Part shown: positions 23,401 through 34,925 of the stretch, in pieces
Position numbering within the stretch: position 1 is the first letter of the stretch
How the letters are laid out: each line of letters starts with the position of its first letter
DNA from: Hymenopellis radicata
Lineage: Eukaryota > Basidiomycota > Agaricomycetes > Agaricales > Physalacriaceae
Length of the DNA stretch: 64,000 nt
Assembly: GCA_015501595.1 (NCBI GenBank)
Contig: JADNRX010000140.1
Coordinates: 1-64,000, forward strand
Direction: 5' to 3'
Translations under genes and position numbers: made by a program
Notes under the pieces: generated by a model
Seen by the model: the letters and a program-made list of their open reading frames with translations, nothing else
What the model was told of the DNA's origin: nothing
Database searches by the model: none

Positions 23401-23556
23401 GGCAGGCGGTTGAGGAACTTGAGGAAGCCAACGCTGACATGATCGAGTCATGCTCTCTTCGGGACATTGCTCCTTCCGGTATTTGGATCCACGAAATTAC
23501 ACGGAGTACATAAGACAAGCGAACTATGCAAAAAGAAAGCAGATGCGATGATATGG

Positions 23557-26500
23557 CTACAAACAAGTATGAGTGTGTATATGCGAAGCTAATAATGTAA
23601 GTGAGAAAACAACACTGCGAGCGCCGAAGAGGGTATCAACCATCGCTTGCAACAGGGTAAGTAAAGGCGTATCTCCAACCGAACTTGGAGTGGCATCCGG
23701 TGACATCAGGTTCTCCTTCTCTTCTAGCATACGTGCTTGAATAGCAATGGCTCCTTCACCGAACTTAGGCTCCGAAGGCGGGAGCAACTGCTCTTCTTCC
23801 TCGTAACGCTTGAACTTCTCGCGCAGATCCAACATCCAAACATGCTCCATGAGCTCTGTAGCAGTAGGTCGCTTCATGGCATCGATGGTTAAACAATCCT
23901 TTATGAAGTCAATGCCCATTAGACAAAGCTGATCTTTGTCCGGTAGAGGTGGGTGTTGTGTGGCCACACCAATATGGTACATGATAGCCCTAAAGGCATG
24001 TCAGCGAGAAAAATATTGACCGAAGAGTGGATAGCGCACCACTCATTGTCGAGATTACTCCACGGTTTCTTCCCAGTGGCGCATTCCAAAACCACACATC
24101 CTAAAGACCAAATATCCATCGCCCCATGTCGACCTCTTCTATCGTTCTTGATGACCTCCGGCGACATGTAGGATGGCGTTCCTGTGAGATGGTTATTGAA
24201 ACCGTCGCCAGTCTTCGTCATTTCTGGGACACGACGGGTTGTGTTCCGCTGCTGATTTTTGGCGATGATCTTGGCGGCACCGAAATCGACGAACTTGATA
24301 ATACCGTTGTGGTCCAAAAGAATGTCTAGGAGTTTGTCAGTCAATCTGACATCGTCGCTCGAGACATGCAAAATACTCACTGTCTGGCTTGATATCCCGA
24401 TGGACGACGTTTTGCGAATGAAGATAGATCAGGCCCTCCAGCATCTGCATGGTATAGTACTGAACAGCCTCTTCATCTTCAATCCTGCCATGCTCAAGAA
24501 GGGATGCCAAACTGCCGCCTTCGCAAAACTCTTCAAAAATGTAGACCTTGTCGCGATGAACTTCGATGCCGTAGTACTCCACAATGTTGGGGTGTCGAAG
24601 CATTTCCATGACGCTGAGTTCGTCTTTGATCTGCGAGTACAGATTGTGCATCCCCGAAACCTCCTGGCACTTGATCTCTTTCACCGCCATGACAGAGCCA
24701 GAGTCCATGTTGAGGGCGAGGAAGACCGAACCGAAAGCACCTGCTCCGATGAACTTTCCTTGCTGCCAGTTAATGGCGATGTTGGAGCTGGAATTGGCTA
24801 GGAAGACTAGAGAGCGGTCTTCCGGCTTCTCATCGTCCAGAACGCGGCCCACGATACGGAATCCCGACCCAACCAACTGCCGATCAGCCTCAACCTGTTG
24901 CAAAGATTGTACAGCTCGTTCCCAGAACCTCCGCGTGCCGTCATCGACGATCCCCAGGTTGCTGTCCTGAGAATAAGTCTCAAAGAATCCATCGATTGGC
25001 GCCACAGGCACCTTCTGCTTCGCCAAAAGCTCCTGCCGTTCCTTCTCCAAGACATTCGATCTTGCCCCCAATATGTCGAAGTGTCCAGTTAACAATGTCA
25101 TACACTGCGCTACGCCTTGGCGAAGGATAACGAATTGCTCTTGCGGAAGATTGAGAATACTGCGAACAGTACACTGAAACGTAAACTCCAGAGCATTGAC
25201 AGCCCATCGGAATGTTTTCTGGTCGTTGGGATTACAGTCTTCGCAGATGAAAGTCAACCAAGCAATTGCAAGCTGGATCAACGCCCTGTTGAAACCGGTA
25301 GGGACAGACTTCTCCATGGTGCGTTGCGCATGTTGCCCATGTTCTGCAGCAAACAGATACCAATTCTGCATCAATTCCATCCTTCCCTCCGTCATCGTTA
25401 TCCGCTTTTGAACTTGGTGCACAGACGAAACGATGGAGTCAGCCAGGCGATGGGTAGTGCGGTTCATCTTGACCAATAGCGCATCGACCTTCGGATAGTT
25501 CGCCCTTGCATCGGCAATACAATCGAAAGGAATTATTGGCTTCTCGACTTCGGTGCCAGCCTCGTTGCGTCTGGCAAAGTACGAAGCGAACGCTTCTTTC
25601 GCGAGTGCAAGTCGTCGCGACCCTCCGTCGGCAACAATACGTATTCGATTGTCCGCCAGCTCGACGTTCATGGGTGGCACATAGACAGAGCGAATGGCGC
25701 CTGTCCAGTGGAACGCTTCCAGAGGAGAAAGGAAGAGCACGAATTGTGCAGGACAATCGTTCTCGCCCCTCTTCTTCTCCTTCCCTCCTCATCCGCGTTC
25801 TCGGAGTGCTGCTTTTCCTCATTGAGAATCTCAGAGGGGTTATAAGCATCCTGAATGATACGGGAGATGATGGCGTCTTTGCCGTAAAGATTTGGCGAGG
25901 CGAGAACATAGACACCATCGGACTCGAATTGCTCCGTGTAGACCAGAACAAAGCCACAGTCGCAGAAATGTTGGAAGAGAGGCTTCACGACATTACTCTC
26001 CAACGAGTATTCGGCAGCATTCATGAACCGCTGTGAGAGCATCCTACGAGAATCCATTAGGAGGAGAAGAGCACAACTGCGGAAAAAGGCTTACCGAGCA
26101 TATCGTTGGATTTTTCGGTATCGAAGGCGGACGTTGTCCAGAATCTTGCCGTACCATTCCGCTGCTTGCTCTTCATCAGAGAGTCCATTGGTCTCTGAAC
26201 CATTCGGCTTGGAGCCATTCGGTTCGAAATTTGACACTTCCTTATGGTGATGACCTTTGTCCGCGTAAGGGTTGGACACTTGAGTGTCGAAAATATTGAT
26301 AACGCGTACGACAATCCGTTGGATAAGAGAACTACCGTTGTTCAGCGAGAGCAGGAAGGAAGGACAACCAAGCGTACCATAAATGCTCAGCGACCCGCGC
26401 TGATCCGCCAGTCACCGTCATGCTAACGTCGATGAGTGTAGGCCATTGCGCCTCCAGTATATCCGTCTCCTTGAAATGACTATGCTTGGCGCCTATCTTT

Positions 26501-27841
26501 CAACTTCCAGTTGATTAATCGGAAGAACATGTTTAGCGCCTCCAAGATCGAATCCTCGTAGTCCGGACTGATACACTGAGGCAAGCTCCACCGTCCGCTG
26601 GGATCAGGAGACAAAAAGGCCTCGTATTGACGCTTCAGCGTGCAAGCGAGACCCAATGTCAGTCGAAGATCCTCCGTCATCTGGTCAACAATCATGATGG
26701 TAGGATTCTTTAAGCTGTTTATGTTGCTCATGCGAAGATGTAAACAAGCCTGGGCAAGCTTTGTCGGAAAAGAAATCAAGGGCGTGACTTCGTTTTCGAA
26801 AGTGGGTAAGCCCATAGGTTCGAAATACGGAGCGAAGCTGACTTGGGCGGTGCGCACGTCACCAATGAACTCGTGGACGGTGCCCAGGAAACCTTTTTCG
26901 AAGGTCCGCTGCATCGATTCCTCCTTCATGAGTCGCTCGACGAACGTTGACCCATCTACTTTGTCAGGTGAATGGCCATTGACACCAATGGGCTGCTCAG
27001 CAGAGGTATTAGGTTGATTGACGTCCAGAGTCTCGCTGCCAGTCCAGCGCTGTAGAAGGGTCATTTGGTCCTGTAAACGCGTAACAACCGTAAAATAGGT
27101 GTTCAAAGCATCCCACCGCACTTGGAATTGTGCATCCAATGCGGCAGGCTTCTCGCTATAGAAGCGGGCAAGGCTAGGGTAGAGGGATTGAGCAATGTCG
27201 AGGCGCGATAAAAGGTCAGTGACCTGCTGAAGCGGAGTCTTCTCGATGGTATGGTCGACATGGAATGTGAGAACCTCTTTGATTATATCGTCTATGAAGC
27301 GCACTCTGCGTTCTTCGACAGACTTCCTCTCCTCCTCCAGCGTCTTTGCGTGGAATTTGGCGCGAAGTCCAAGCCAGATGTTTAGCTTGGTGTCATTCTC
27401 CTTATTGGCAGAACTCTCCAAGACCCGTTGTATTCGAGTCTTTTCAGATTTGAGAACATCTCCGGACAGAACCGAGGCAAACAATAGCTGCCATTCGAGA
27501 CGAGCCTTGGACTCAGCGTCTGTTGGTTGTGGAATATCGGAATCGCCGAGAAGGGCGGTAGGCTTTATGTCCTCTTCCTCGTCGTTCTCAGCATTATCCT
27601 GCATGACGCCAGAGTCAACATTCGCTTCGACCTTCTGGCGGTACAGCTGCTGAAATTTGGAGTAGGAGGATTCAGATGAATAGGACCAGGACGGTGATCG
27701 TCGAGCATTGCCTGGTCTGTGGCTCGGGGATGGGACTTGGGAGGCGTAGAGGTACGATTCGTATGCATCGTGGCCGTACACTGCGTCTTGGTCGAGGTCC
27801 TCCGGAACCTCGTGGACTGGGTAAAGACGAGCCATGGTCAT
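23557..27841 (-). CDS. MAP kinase kinase kinase, Ssk2/Ssk22/Wak1 type, with frame breaks
   Basis: Top kinase of the stress (HOG/Sty1) MAPK cascade, activated by a phosphorelay response regulator. About 1,350 residues: a long N-terminal regulatory region, then a C-terminal kinase domain with GAGAFGSVF, VMAVKEI (ATP Lys), HRDIKPDN split by an intron, VDFGAAK, and TGTPSYMSPEV. The start ATG 27841 (or 27835) gives MTMARLYPVHEVPED. Two joins fail without an indel. At CCC 25783-25785 one added base makes EEGKEKKRGENDCPAQFVLF flow into LSPLEAFHW; no GT exists there for a donor. Near 26482-26497 the frame shifts by +1 between LINWKLKDRR and HFKETDILEAQW. It shares a 108-bp promoter region with the divergent DRG1 gene. 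The stop at 23557 may be preceded by an unrecognised last intron. Confidence 0.9.
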
Positions 27842-27949
27842 GGTGGTGGAGGAGAGGAGAAGCTGTCTCCACGTGCACGTGCTAACCCACTTATCTTCAA
27901 CCCTCACGCATCCGTCATTGACAGCATTTGCAGCATTTAATACGCGACC
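27842..27949. promoter_or_regulatory. Shared MAPKKK/DRG1 divergent promoter
   Basis: Only 108 bp lie between the two oppositely directed start codons. The call is by position; no specific binding site was identified. Confidence 0.5.
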
Positions 27950-29982
27950 ATGGGTATCGTAGAAAAGGTTGGATCGTTCTCATCTATATTCTATGATGCA
28001 ACTCCGTTTGATAATATCGCCTAGATAAAAGAAATCGAGGGTATGTCGACTCTGTCCAATGTGATGACTTCTCGGATCTTGTTGACTGGTCCCCAGAGGA
28101 GATGGCTAGAAGTAAGTAGATATATGTTATTGAAGAAACCCGTAACAATACGGTTTTAGCGCAGAAAAACAAGGTGGATATGGACATCAACATCCTCTGG
28201 ACGCGTCCCAATTCATCCCCACCCGCCTAGGCGACCGAATATCATCTGGGTCTACTCAAAGCAAAGCTAGCTCGGTACCGTGCTCAACTCCTTGAACCGG
28301 CGAGTAAATCCGGTCCCGCAGGAACAGGCTTCGATGTACAGAAGGCTGGCGATGCTCGAGTAGCGCTAATAGGCTTCCCTTCAGTCGGAAAAGTTAGTCC
28401 TTCTCCAGGCTTTCGCCGTGCTACCTTTGACGTCGATATGACCCAGTCAACTCTGTTAAACAAGCTCACGCATACCGCATCTGAAGCAGCTGCATACGAG
28501 TTCACAACCTTGACTGTTCGTGGTATTCTATTCAATTCAAATACACCGTTCATCTTCCTGGTCGAGACTAGGCTATTCCCGGTGTTATTGAGTACAAAGG
28601 CGCCCGAATACAGCTTCTCGATCTACCTGGAATTGTCGAAGGCGCCAGTCAAGGTCGTGGACGGGGGCGTCAGGTTGTCTCCAGTAAGAATATATCATTT
28701 CCGCTCTCTTCCGATACTCAGACACAATGAAGCGGCGAAAACCGCTGACCTTATCTTAATCATGCTCGATGCGACGAAATCAGAAGAACAGAAAAGATTG
28801 CTGGAGATAGAATTAGACGCTGTGGGCATTCGTTTGAACAAACAGAAACCGGACGTTGTCTTCAAAAGGCGCACTACAGGCGGAGTACGTGCTTCTTTCA
28901 TCTACGTACATCTCTCTCTCACGATTCGTTCTAGATAACGGTATGTTCGTTCAGCTCGAAAGCAGTCTAGTAGCTCTAATCCGACTCTCAGTTTACATCC
29001 ACAGTGAAATTGACAAAGACAGACGAAAAGACGATTCGGACTATATTGGCAGGGTGTCAGTTGTACGGCGTTGACTTGACGTTCGACTGACTTTCATCAC
29101 AAGACAAACTGCACAACTGCGATGTTATGATAAGAGAAGACGTACGTTTCCTTCTCAGAGTCTGGCTCGCTTCTCATAGATGGATATTTAGATAACCACT
29201 GACGAGTTTATCGACGTCCTCATCGGTACTTCAACCTTGCACTCTGAATGTTTCTAGTGTTGATCGTACACAGGCACGCGAAAATATATACCTTGCGTCT
29301 GTGGGTCCTTTCTCCTCTGTCTTCCGGAAGTTACACCAACCTATTTACAAAGATGTTTACAACAAGATAGACGCCATCAGTCTAGAGGTAGCGGACAAGC
29401 TTGCCCGCACGCCACAGACCATCGTCATCAGTTGCGAGATGGACTTGAAGTGAGCGAAACATGAAGTGTCCTACCCGGAAACTCATGTCTGCAGTCTTGA
29501 CTACCTGGTAGAGCGTATATGGGATCATCTGAACATGGTTAAGATATACACAAAGAAACGTGGAGACCATCCTGACTTGGCAGACCCAATCTGTCTTCGG
29601 AAGGGTGCAACCATCGAGGTACGCTCATTCGCTCATTCGTTGTATGAAAGATGACGAACTGACTTGACGCCTTAGAACGTGTGTAACGGGGTTCACCGCT
29701 CCTTGGCACCCAACTTCAAATATGCGCTTGTATGGTGAGTACAGTCCCTCCTTCAGGTACTCTTGTAACAACTCAAATCTCATAGGGTATGCACTATTCT
29801 CTCTCCCTGCCATCGCCTGGTGTTCATATCATGTGTTAGGGAAAGTCTAGCAAATTCAATCCACATGCGCAAAAGGTTAGTTTGAATCATGCGGTACAAG
29901 ATGAGGATGTTGTTTCTAGTGCGTCTACACGTAGTGACATCTCTCTTTCCAACTGACCGCCATTTTAGTCTTCACGAAGTAA
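27950..29982 (+). CDS. RBG1: Developmentally regulated GTP-binding protein 1 (DRG1/Rbg1)
   Basis: Ribosome-associated GTPase of the OBG/DRG family that helps stalled translation. It starts MGIVEKIKEIE and carries [23 protein letters not shown]1 GFPSVGKS, G3 DLPGI, G4 NKID and a C-terminal TGS domain ([25 protein letters not shown], ending DEDVVSIFTK). About 370 residues over some 15 exons, an extreme number for this length. Two are tiny: a 6-nt exon at 28935-28940 (Ile-Thr of the conserved GGI) and an exon of one G at 29786 that completes Trp-Gly of ALVWGKSSK. Both sit between introns of 50-53 nt, the usual size here. Stop TAA is at 29980-29982. Confidence 0.93.
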
Positions 29983-30129
29983 TCAATCTCCCGAAGCAAT
30001 TCACATATGCTTGTGAAATGTCTATCAAATTTTGAGTGGGCAGAATAAGATACGCTTGAATAACTGCTACTGATACAATGAAGTTACGACTGTGATATAA
30101 TAAAGCATGTCAACTAAAAGACACCCGAA

Positions 30130-30944
30130 TTATGGATTTCCAAAGAGCCAGCCCTTCCACCCACGCCAAGAGCTCGTGTTTTGTCGCGATTCCGAATGTG
30201 CAGCGCTTGGAACAGAAGACTCTTCCTTTGGTGGATGGTACATGCTCGGCGAGTACGTCGTCGCAGGGGCGCCAAGCGTCTGCCGAGACTGACGAATCAT
30301 GTTTAGAATGAGTGAAATGCCGTCTCGGGACTATGCTACGTCAGCTCCCGATCACAGAAAAATAGGACGTCAAACATACTCTTTGAACATGGGACTCGAC
30401 TCGGTGCATGCCAAAGGCCTCAATACGTTTGGTGAGGCCCCAGCCAAAGCGCGATCTGATCCTGGCTTCGTTGGTCTGGAGGGTTTGACTGTAGAGGACT
30501 GTAAGACCTTTGGATAGGATGCAATCCATGACAAACTCACCCATCCTCGTTTTGTCGAATGAACGCGGTCTCTTCCACTTGCATGACCTTTGTGAACTCG
30601 AGATTCTTTGTTCTGCACTGCACTGTCTTGCCCAGAGGATCCACTTCACTCTCTTCAATCACCCAGGCCTCTGTGCGAGAAATGATGCCTTTGGAGCCCA
30701 ACGAGGGAGTGCACCCCGCTTGAGGATGAGCCTTGTAGTCAGGAGGGTGCCGGCGGGTGTCAATTCGCGAGAAATGACATCGCATGAGAGAATGTGGGAC
30801 GCATATGGATTGGGGTAACGAAGGAAATAAGCAAGCGAAACAATTGACCAAGAATCGCTGGATTGAAGTGTTCAAACAAGGTTAATTTGTGAAGAGAAGG
30901 GATAAAGCTTACTCGTAAGTGAAAGACTGAGTGTAAAACTTCAT
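30130..30944 (-). CDS. PRELI/MSF1 lipid-transfer protein, Ups1/PRELID1-like
   Basis: Mitochondrial intermembrane-space carrier of phosphatidic acid for cardiolipin synthesis, working with Mdm35. Exon 1 encodes MKFYTQSFTYE; exon 2 gives LAYFLRYPNPYASHILSCDV, RLILKRGALPRWAPKG and TEAWVIEESEVDP; exon 3 gives FGWGLTKRIEAFGMHR; exon 4 gives SRDGISLILNMIRQSR and a basic tail ending LFGNP. Junctions in phase use GTAAGC, GTGAGT and GTATGT donors. The RYPNPY block and GWGLTKRIE are diagnostic of the family. It is divergent from RIC1, with 204 bp between starts. Assignment to the Ups1 rather than the Ups2 branch is inferred from the RRTEAWVIEE-like block and is less sure than the family. Confidence 0.9.
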
Positions 30945-31148
30945 TGCAACATGGAGGTGGTGGATGTGAAAGGGAAGAGAGACCTCGGGGTTTTGATGAC
31001 AATTCGTGGGAGTGTCAGTGGTGGCCAAATTAGGGTTGGGGTCCAGACGGCGGCCTCGGCTTACTTCTCGCTCTCACAACACTGTCTAGCAAAGTCTGGC
31101 AATAACGCGTCAATATTCCAGTGACTCATGCGTTGACGACCAGAGATC
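30945..31148. promoter_or_regulatory. Divergent promoter between Ups1-like gene and RIC1
   Basis: 204 bp between opposite start codons; a promoter region by position only. Confidence 0.4.
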
Positions 31149-34100
31149 ATGTACTTTCCAACTTCAGCAGCGCGACGCCTGTCCACCATACCCTCGCTGC
31201 CAAATATACCAGCAGAGCCTGCACTGGGGCTGTTTCCGAGCCCTCGCAAGTCTTTCTTCGCCCTTCTGACTCGAAATGGTATTTCCGTTTGGCGCGTCCG
31301 AGTGTGTTCTACTTCGCATACCCGGGAACAAACAGTAACGTCTTCTAGCCCACCGCTGTGCTCGCGTACCTTTCACGTACTCCTGCGTCCATATTTGACC
31401 ATGGAGAAAACGTACAAGCTCACTGGGCTCCAGACGGCTCTCGAATTGTGATACAGGTCGGCATTATCGCCCTGTCTACTAGTTCTATACTAAGTGGTTC
31501 CAGACAGCTCTGTCGTATCTTGTCTTGATCACAGTCTCCTACAATGTGTCTGATCCCGTTTATCAACCACCCATTCTCAATGCCACTGCCCAACGCAACT
31601 TTACCGCTGGCCCCGGTGAAGGCCTCCCTCTAAATCCCATCAGTCTACATTTCGAGGGTGTCATTCGTGTCGAGGGAACTCTCATAAAGTGTGTAATACA
31701 CGACCTCGTTGTATATATACTGATGGTCACCATAGCGCCTCACCTCGCCGACATTACATTCTATTTTCTACCAAGAATCCTCCTGCCATACAACGCATTC
31801 CCTGGCCATCAGAAGCCGATGAACCCGAACAGGTTGACGATGAGGAAAACGGCCCAAGAGAAGGAACACGCTTTGGGAGTTATGACACGTGGGTATTCAA
31901 TGACCATGAGTTCGATTGGTTTCTAGAGCCAGATGGTGAGCGTCGAGACGTACTAGGTCTCCCAGACTAACAAGTGATAGTGACCGTTCTCCAAATATCA
32001 TACTCTCGCACTGCAGGCGTGGAGACTTGGATAACATCCGATGGTCGAGCATATTTCGTACAACTGCACGAACCCGAAGAACATGACAGCGCATCAGATC
32101 AAGAGGAACGAGCCTACCAAACTGCCAGACCTCAGTCAACTTCCGACGATCCTACCAGGATGCAGCCTTCTCTCCCGAACGGGAGCACGTGGCGCGGAAC
32201 TTGTTTACATGACTTTCCGACTCCCAGATGGGTACAAAAACAACGACGCGTAGATCCTGATCAACCGCTTCATGAGTCCAGTCGCCGTATATATGAAGAA
32301 CCTAGGCGTGCGGTCAAGATCGCGTTGAATAGCCGGTTCTCCGTTTTTGCCATTGGCATGGTCGGAGGTGGCGTTGCTCTGACATCCTTTCCCTCGTCTC
32401 TATTTTCAACGACCCCGCCGGCATCTACTCCACTATCCATACCTAATCCTTATAACCACCAACCTGGTGCAGTCTGTACTCTAGAATGGAGTTCAGACGG
32501 TTATGTTTTGGCCGTGGGTTGGAAGCATGGCTGGGCTCTCTTTAGCGTCGGTGGACGTTGTCTAGCAAGCGGAGGCTTAGGAGCAGGAGAAGAAGGCGCC
32601 ATAGATAACAAGAAATTTCAGGACACGTTCATGCATGGCCTTTTGGATCTGGTAGGTTGTTCTCGCGAGATTGCTCTCGGCCTTGTTGACACTGCTCTAG
32701 TTCTGGGCCCCAGGAAACTTCGAGCTTTTCGTTCTTGCTCAGCCCGTGCCCGAAGGTGCATTCGACATGGAGTGCCCTGCCGTGTTCTGACATTCCTTAG
32801 GGACTGACGGTCAACTTTTTGTCATCCCGTTCGCCAAAAGTGCCACAACAGGACAGCATTCGCCCGATAATACGCGGTATGCTTTCCTCCAAATGGATGA
32901 TCGTGCCCTTGTATACCGCGGTGCCGATCAACCCGACATGAGTGTCATTAATCCCGAGTCTGATGTCTGGCAACACGTCAAGGTACGCGTCGGCTTTTTG
33001 ACGCGCTGCCCGGTTAACGGGATGCTTCCCAGATTCCACTTTCATATTTGTCTACAAATTGGCCGATAAGATATTCTTCCTTGAGCAGCGACGGTCGCTT
33101 AATAGCCATTGCCGGACGTCGGGGGCTTATACATTACAGTTCGACTTCGGGAGATGGAAGGTGTTTGCAGACGAGCTACAGGAACAGGCGTTCGCTGTAC
33201 GGGGTGGTATTATCTGGTTTCACCATGTGCTCATAGCTGCTGTTGAAGTCAGCAAGACATACCAGGTGAGTCTTGGTCTCCTACTGTCCTCGCTCGGCCT
33301 ATTGATTGTCTGATGCGCAGATACGTCTTTACTCGAGAGACCTCGAACTGAGCAATCAGAACGTCTTACATCGTGAAGTGCTCAGCAGTCCAGTCATCAT
33401 TCTCTCCTTGGTCGATAACTCTCTTCTAGTGTACACAGCGGACAACACGCTGTTCCATTATCTAATTGTTCCGACGAGAGAGACTATTAAGCTACACCTA
33501 TGCGGGAGCATCACCTTCAATGGTATTATTGCCGCTCCAGGCGCGGTACGAATGTTGAGCTGGATGATTCCTACTGCTCAAAAGCGTGAGTCTGATATAC
33601 TCAATTTCCTCTAGATTAATTCAGCGTATGATTTACAGAACTGGGCGATCCTCTTGAAGATCTTTCCGTCGCAACAGTCCTTATGGTTGTCGGCGGTCAA
33701 CTCGTTCTCTTGCGTCCGAGAAAGGTGAGACCCATCTCTTTGAGCAGGCGGATGATTGACGGTCTCTGTAGTCTGCCGACCAAGAAGTACAGTACGATAT
33801 GCAGATATTCGCTGACCGAATCGAGTTCTGCTGGATACATCTTCGCGGGATAGGCGCGCTGGAGAACTCACTCTGGGGGTATGATGGACAGAGTATGCGG
33901 GTTTGGTTGAACGCACTCAGTCTGGACGCACCACAATCTGATCCCACGTCTCCTACGGAAGTATCGGAAAAGAGTGTCAAGGAAAATGTCAACATCCAGC
34001 TAGACTTTTATCCGTTGTGTACGTGCTTCAATCGTATTCGTCTTGGATATAACCTTGACGAAGTCCGTTCTTAGCTGTATTGATGGATAAAGGCATCATT

Positions 34101-34867
34101 ATTGGAGCAGAAAGTGAGACTGCTACTCGATCCAATCTGCCCTTTGTGATGTTCAGACACGCAACGAGTGTTAGTCCATGAGTCTGTCTCCTCGCTTATG
34201 ATCTAACAATGGCATTACAGTCGCATCTATTCCTCCATCATATATTTCTCTGTCACCTGGAAGCCCGCCAGATTCAAGAAGCCGTCGCTTTCGCAGCTCA
34301 TTATCAAACTCTGGTGTATTTCGCTCATGCGCTTGAGATCTTGCTACACACCGTCGTCGAATCGGAGGCGAATCTCGACGTTGATGTCGATCACTCAGAC
34401 GGCGCCACCATCCTCCCAACGGTGGTCGAATTCTTGGATCATTTCGACGAGGCTCTTGATGTTGTCGTGAGATGTGCTCGAAAAACAGAGATGATCAGAT
34501 GGCGGCGGCTCTTTAATGCCGTTGGGAATCCGAAGGCTCTATTCGAAGTACAACTTCTCTTTTTTCAGTCAACTCCGGCTCATCTAGACTATTCTAGTCT
34601 TGTCTCACGTCTCAACGCCTGAACACCGCAGGGTCTTATCTTCTGGTACTTCACAACCTGGAGCAATTGGACGAGAACAATCAGGATGCGGTCAGATTAC
34701 TGACCGTTGCCATTGGCGCGTGTAATTGGCAACTATGTCGGGAAATCCTTCGTTTCCTTCATTCTATCGACGATTCGGGCGATGCGTTGCGTAACGCGCT
34801 ACTACAGACCAAATTGGACTCTACCGCGAAGGAAGAGCTCATAGGTAATGGACACGAACATGTATAA
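31149..34867 (+). CDS. RIC1: RIC1, Rab6/Ypt6 exchange factor subunit, with an apparent 1-nt frame break
   Basis: With Rgp1 it forms the guanine-nucleotide exchange factor for Ypt6/Rab6 at the Golgi. About 1,050 residues. The start MYFPTSAARRLSTIP resembles the family start MYF..W..R. An N-terminal beta-propeller follows (HWAPDGSRIVIQT, RAVKIALNSRFSVFAIG, TLEWSSDGYVLAVGW), then the C-terminal helical RIC1 domain (FLHHIFLCHLEARQ, MIRWRRLFNAVG, SYLLVLHNLEQ, LCREILRFLHSIDD). At GGG 33149-33151 the frame leaves LIHYSSTSG for a foreign sequence; one more G joins it to RWKVFADELQEQAF. The C-terminal apparent stop near 34620 is not real: a GTACAA intron from about 34548 joins ALFE to SCLTSQRLN. Confidence 0.92.
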
Positions 34868-34925
34868 TCTAGATGTAGGTGCCTATGGATTAGGTATCGC
34901 TGTATTACTTGAAAGCAGGGCTTGA

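Noticed and set aside
34540..34640. Apparent stop and frame change near the RIC1 C-terminus (after VSRLNA)
   Set aside because: A GT-AG intron from GTACAA (about 34549) to CTATTCTAG restores ESCLTSQRLNTAGSYLL in phase, so the gene is intact there.
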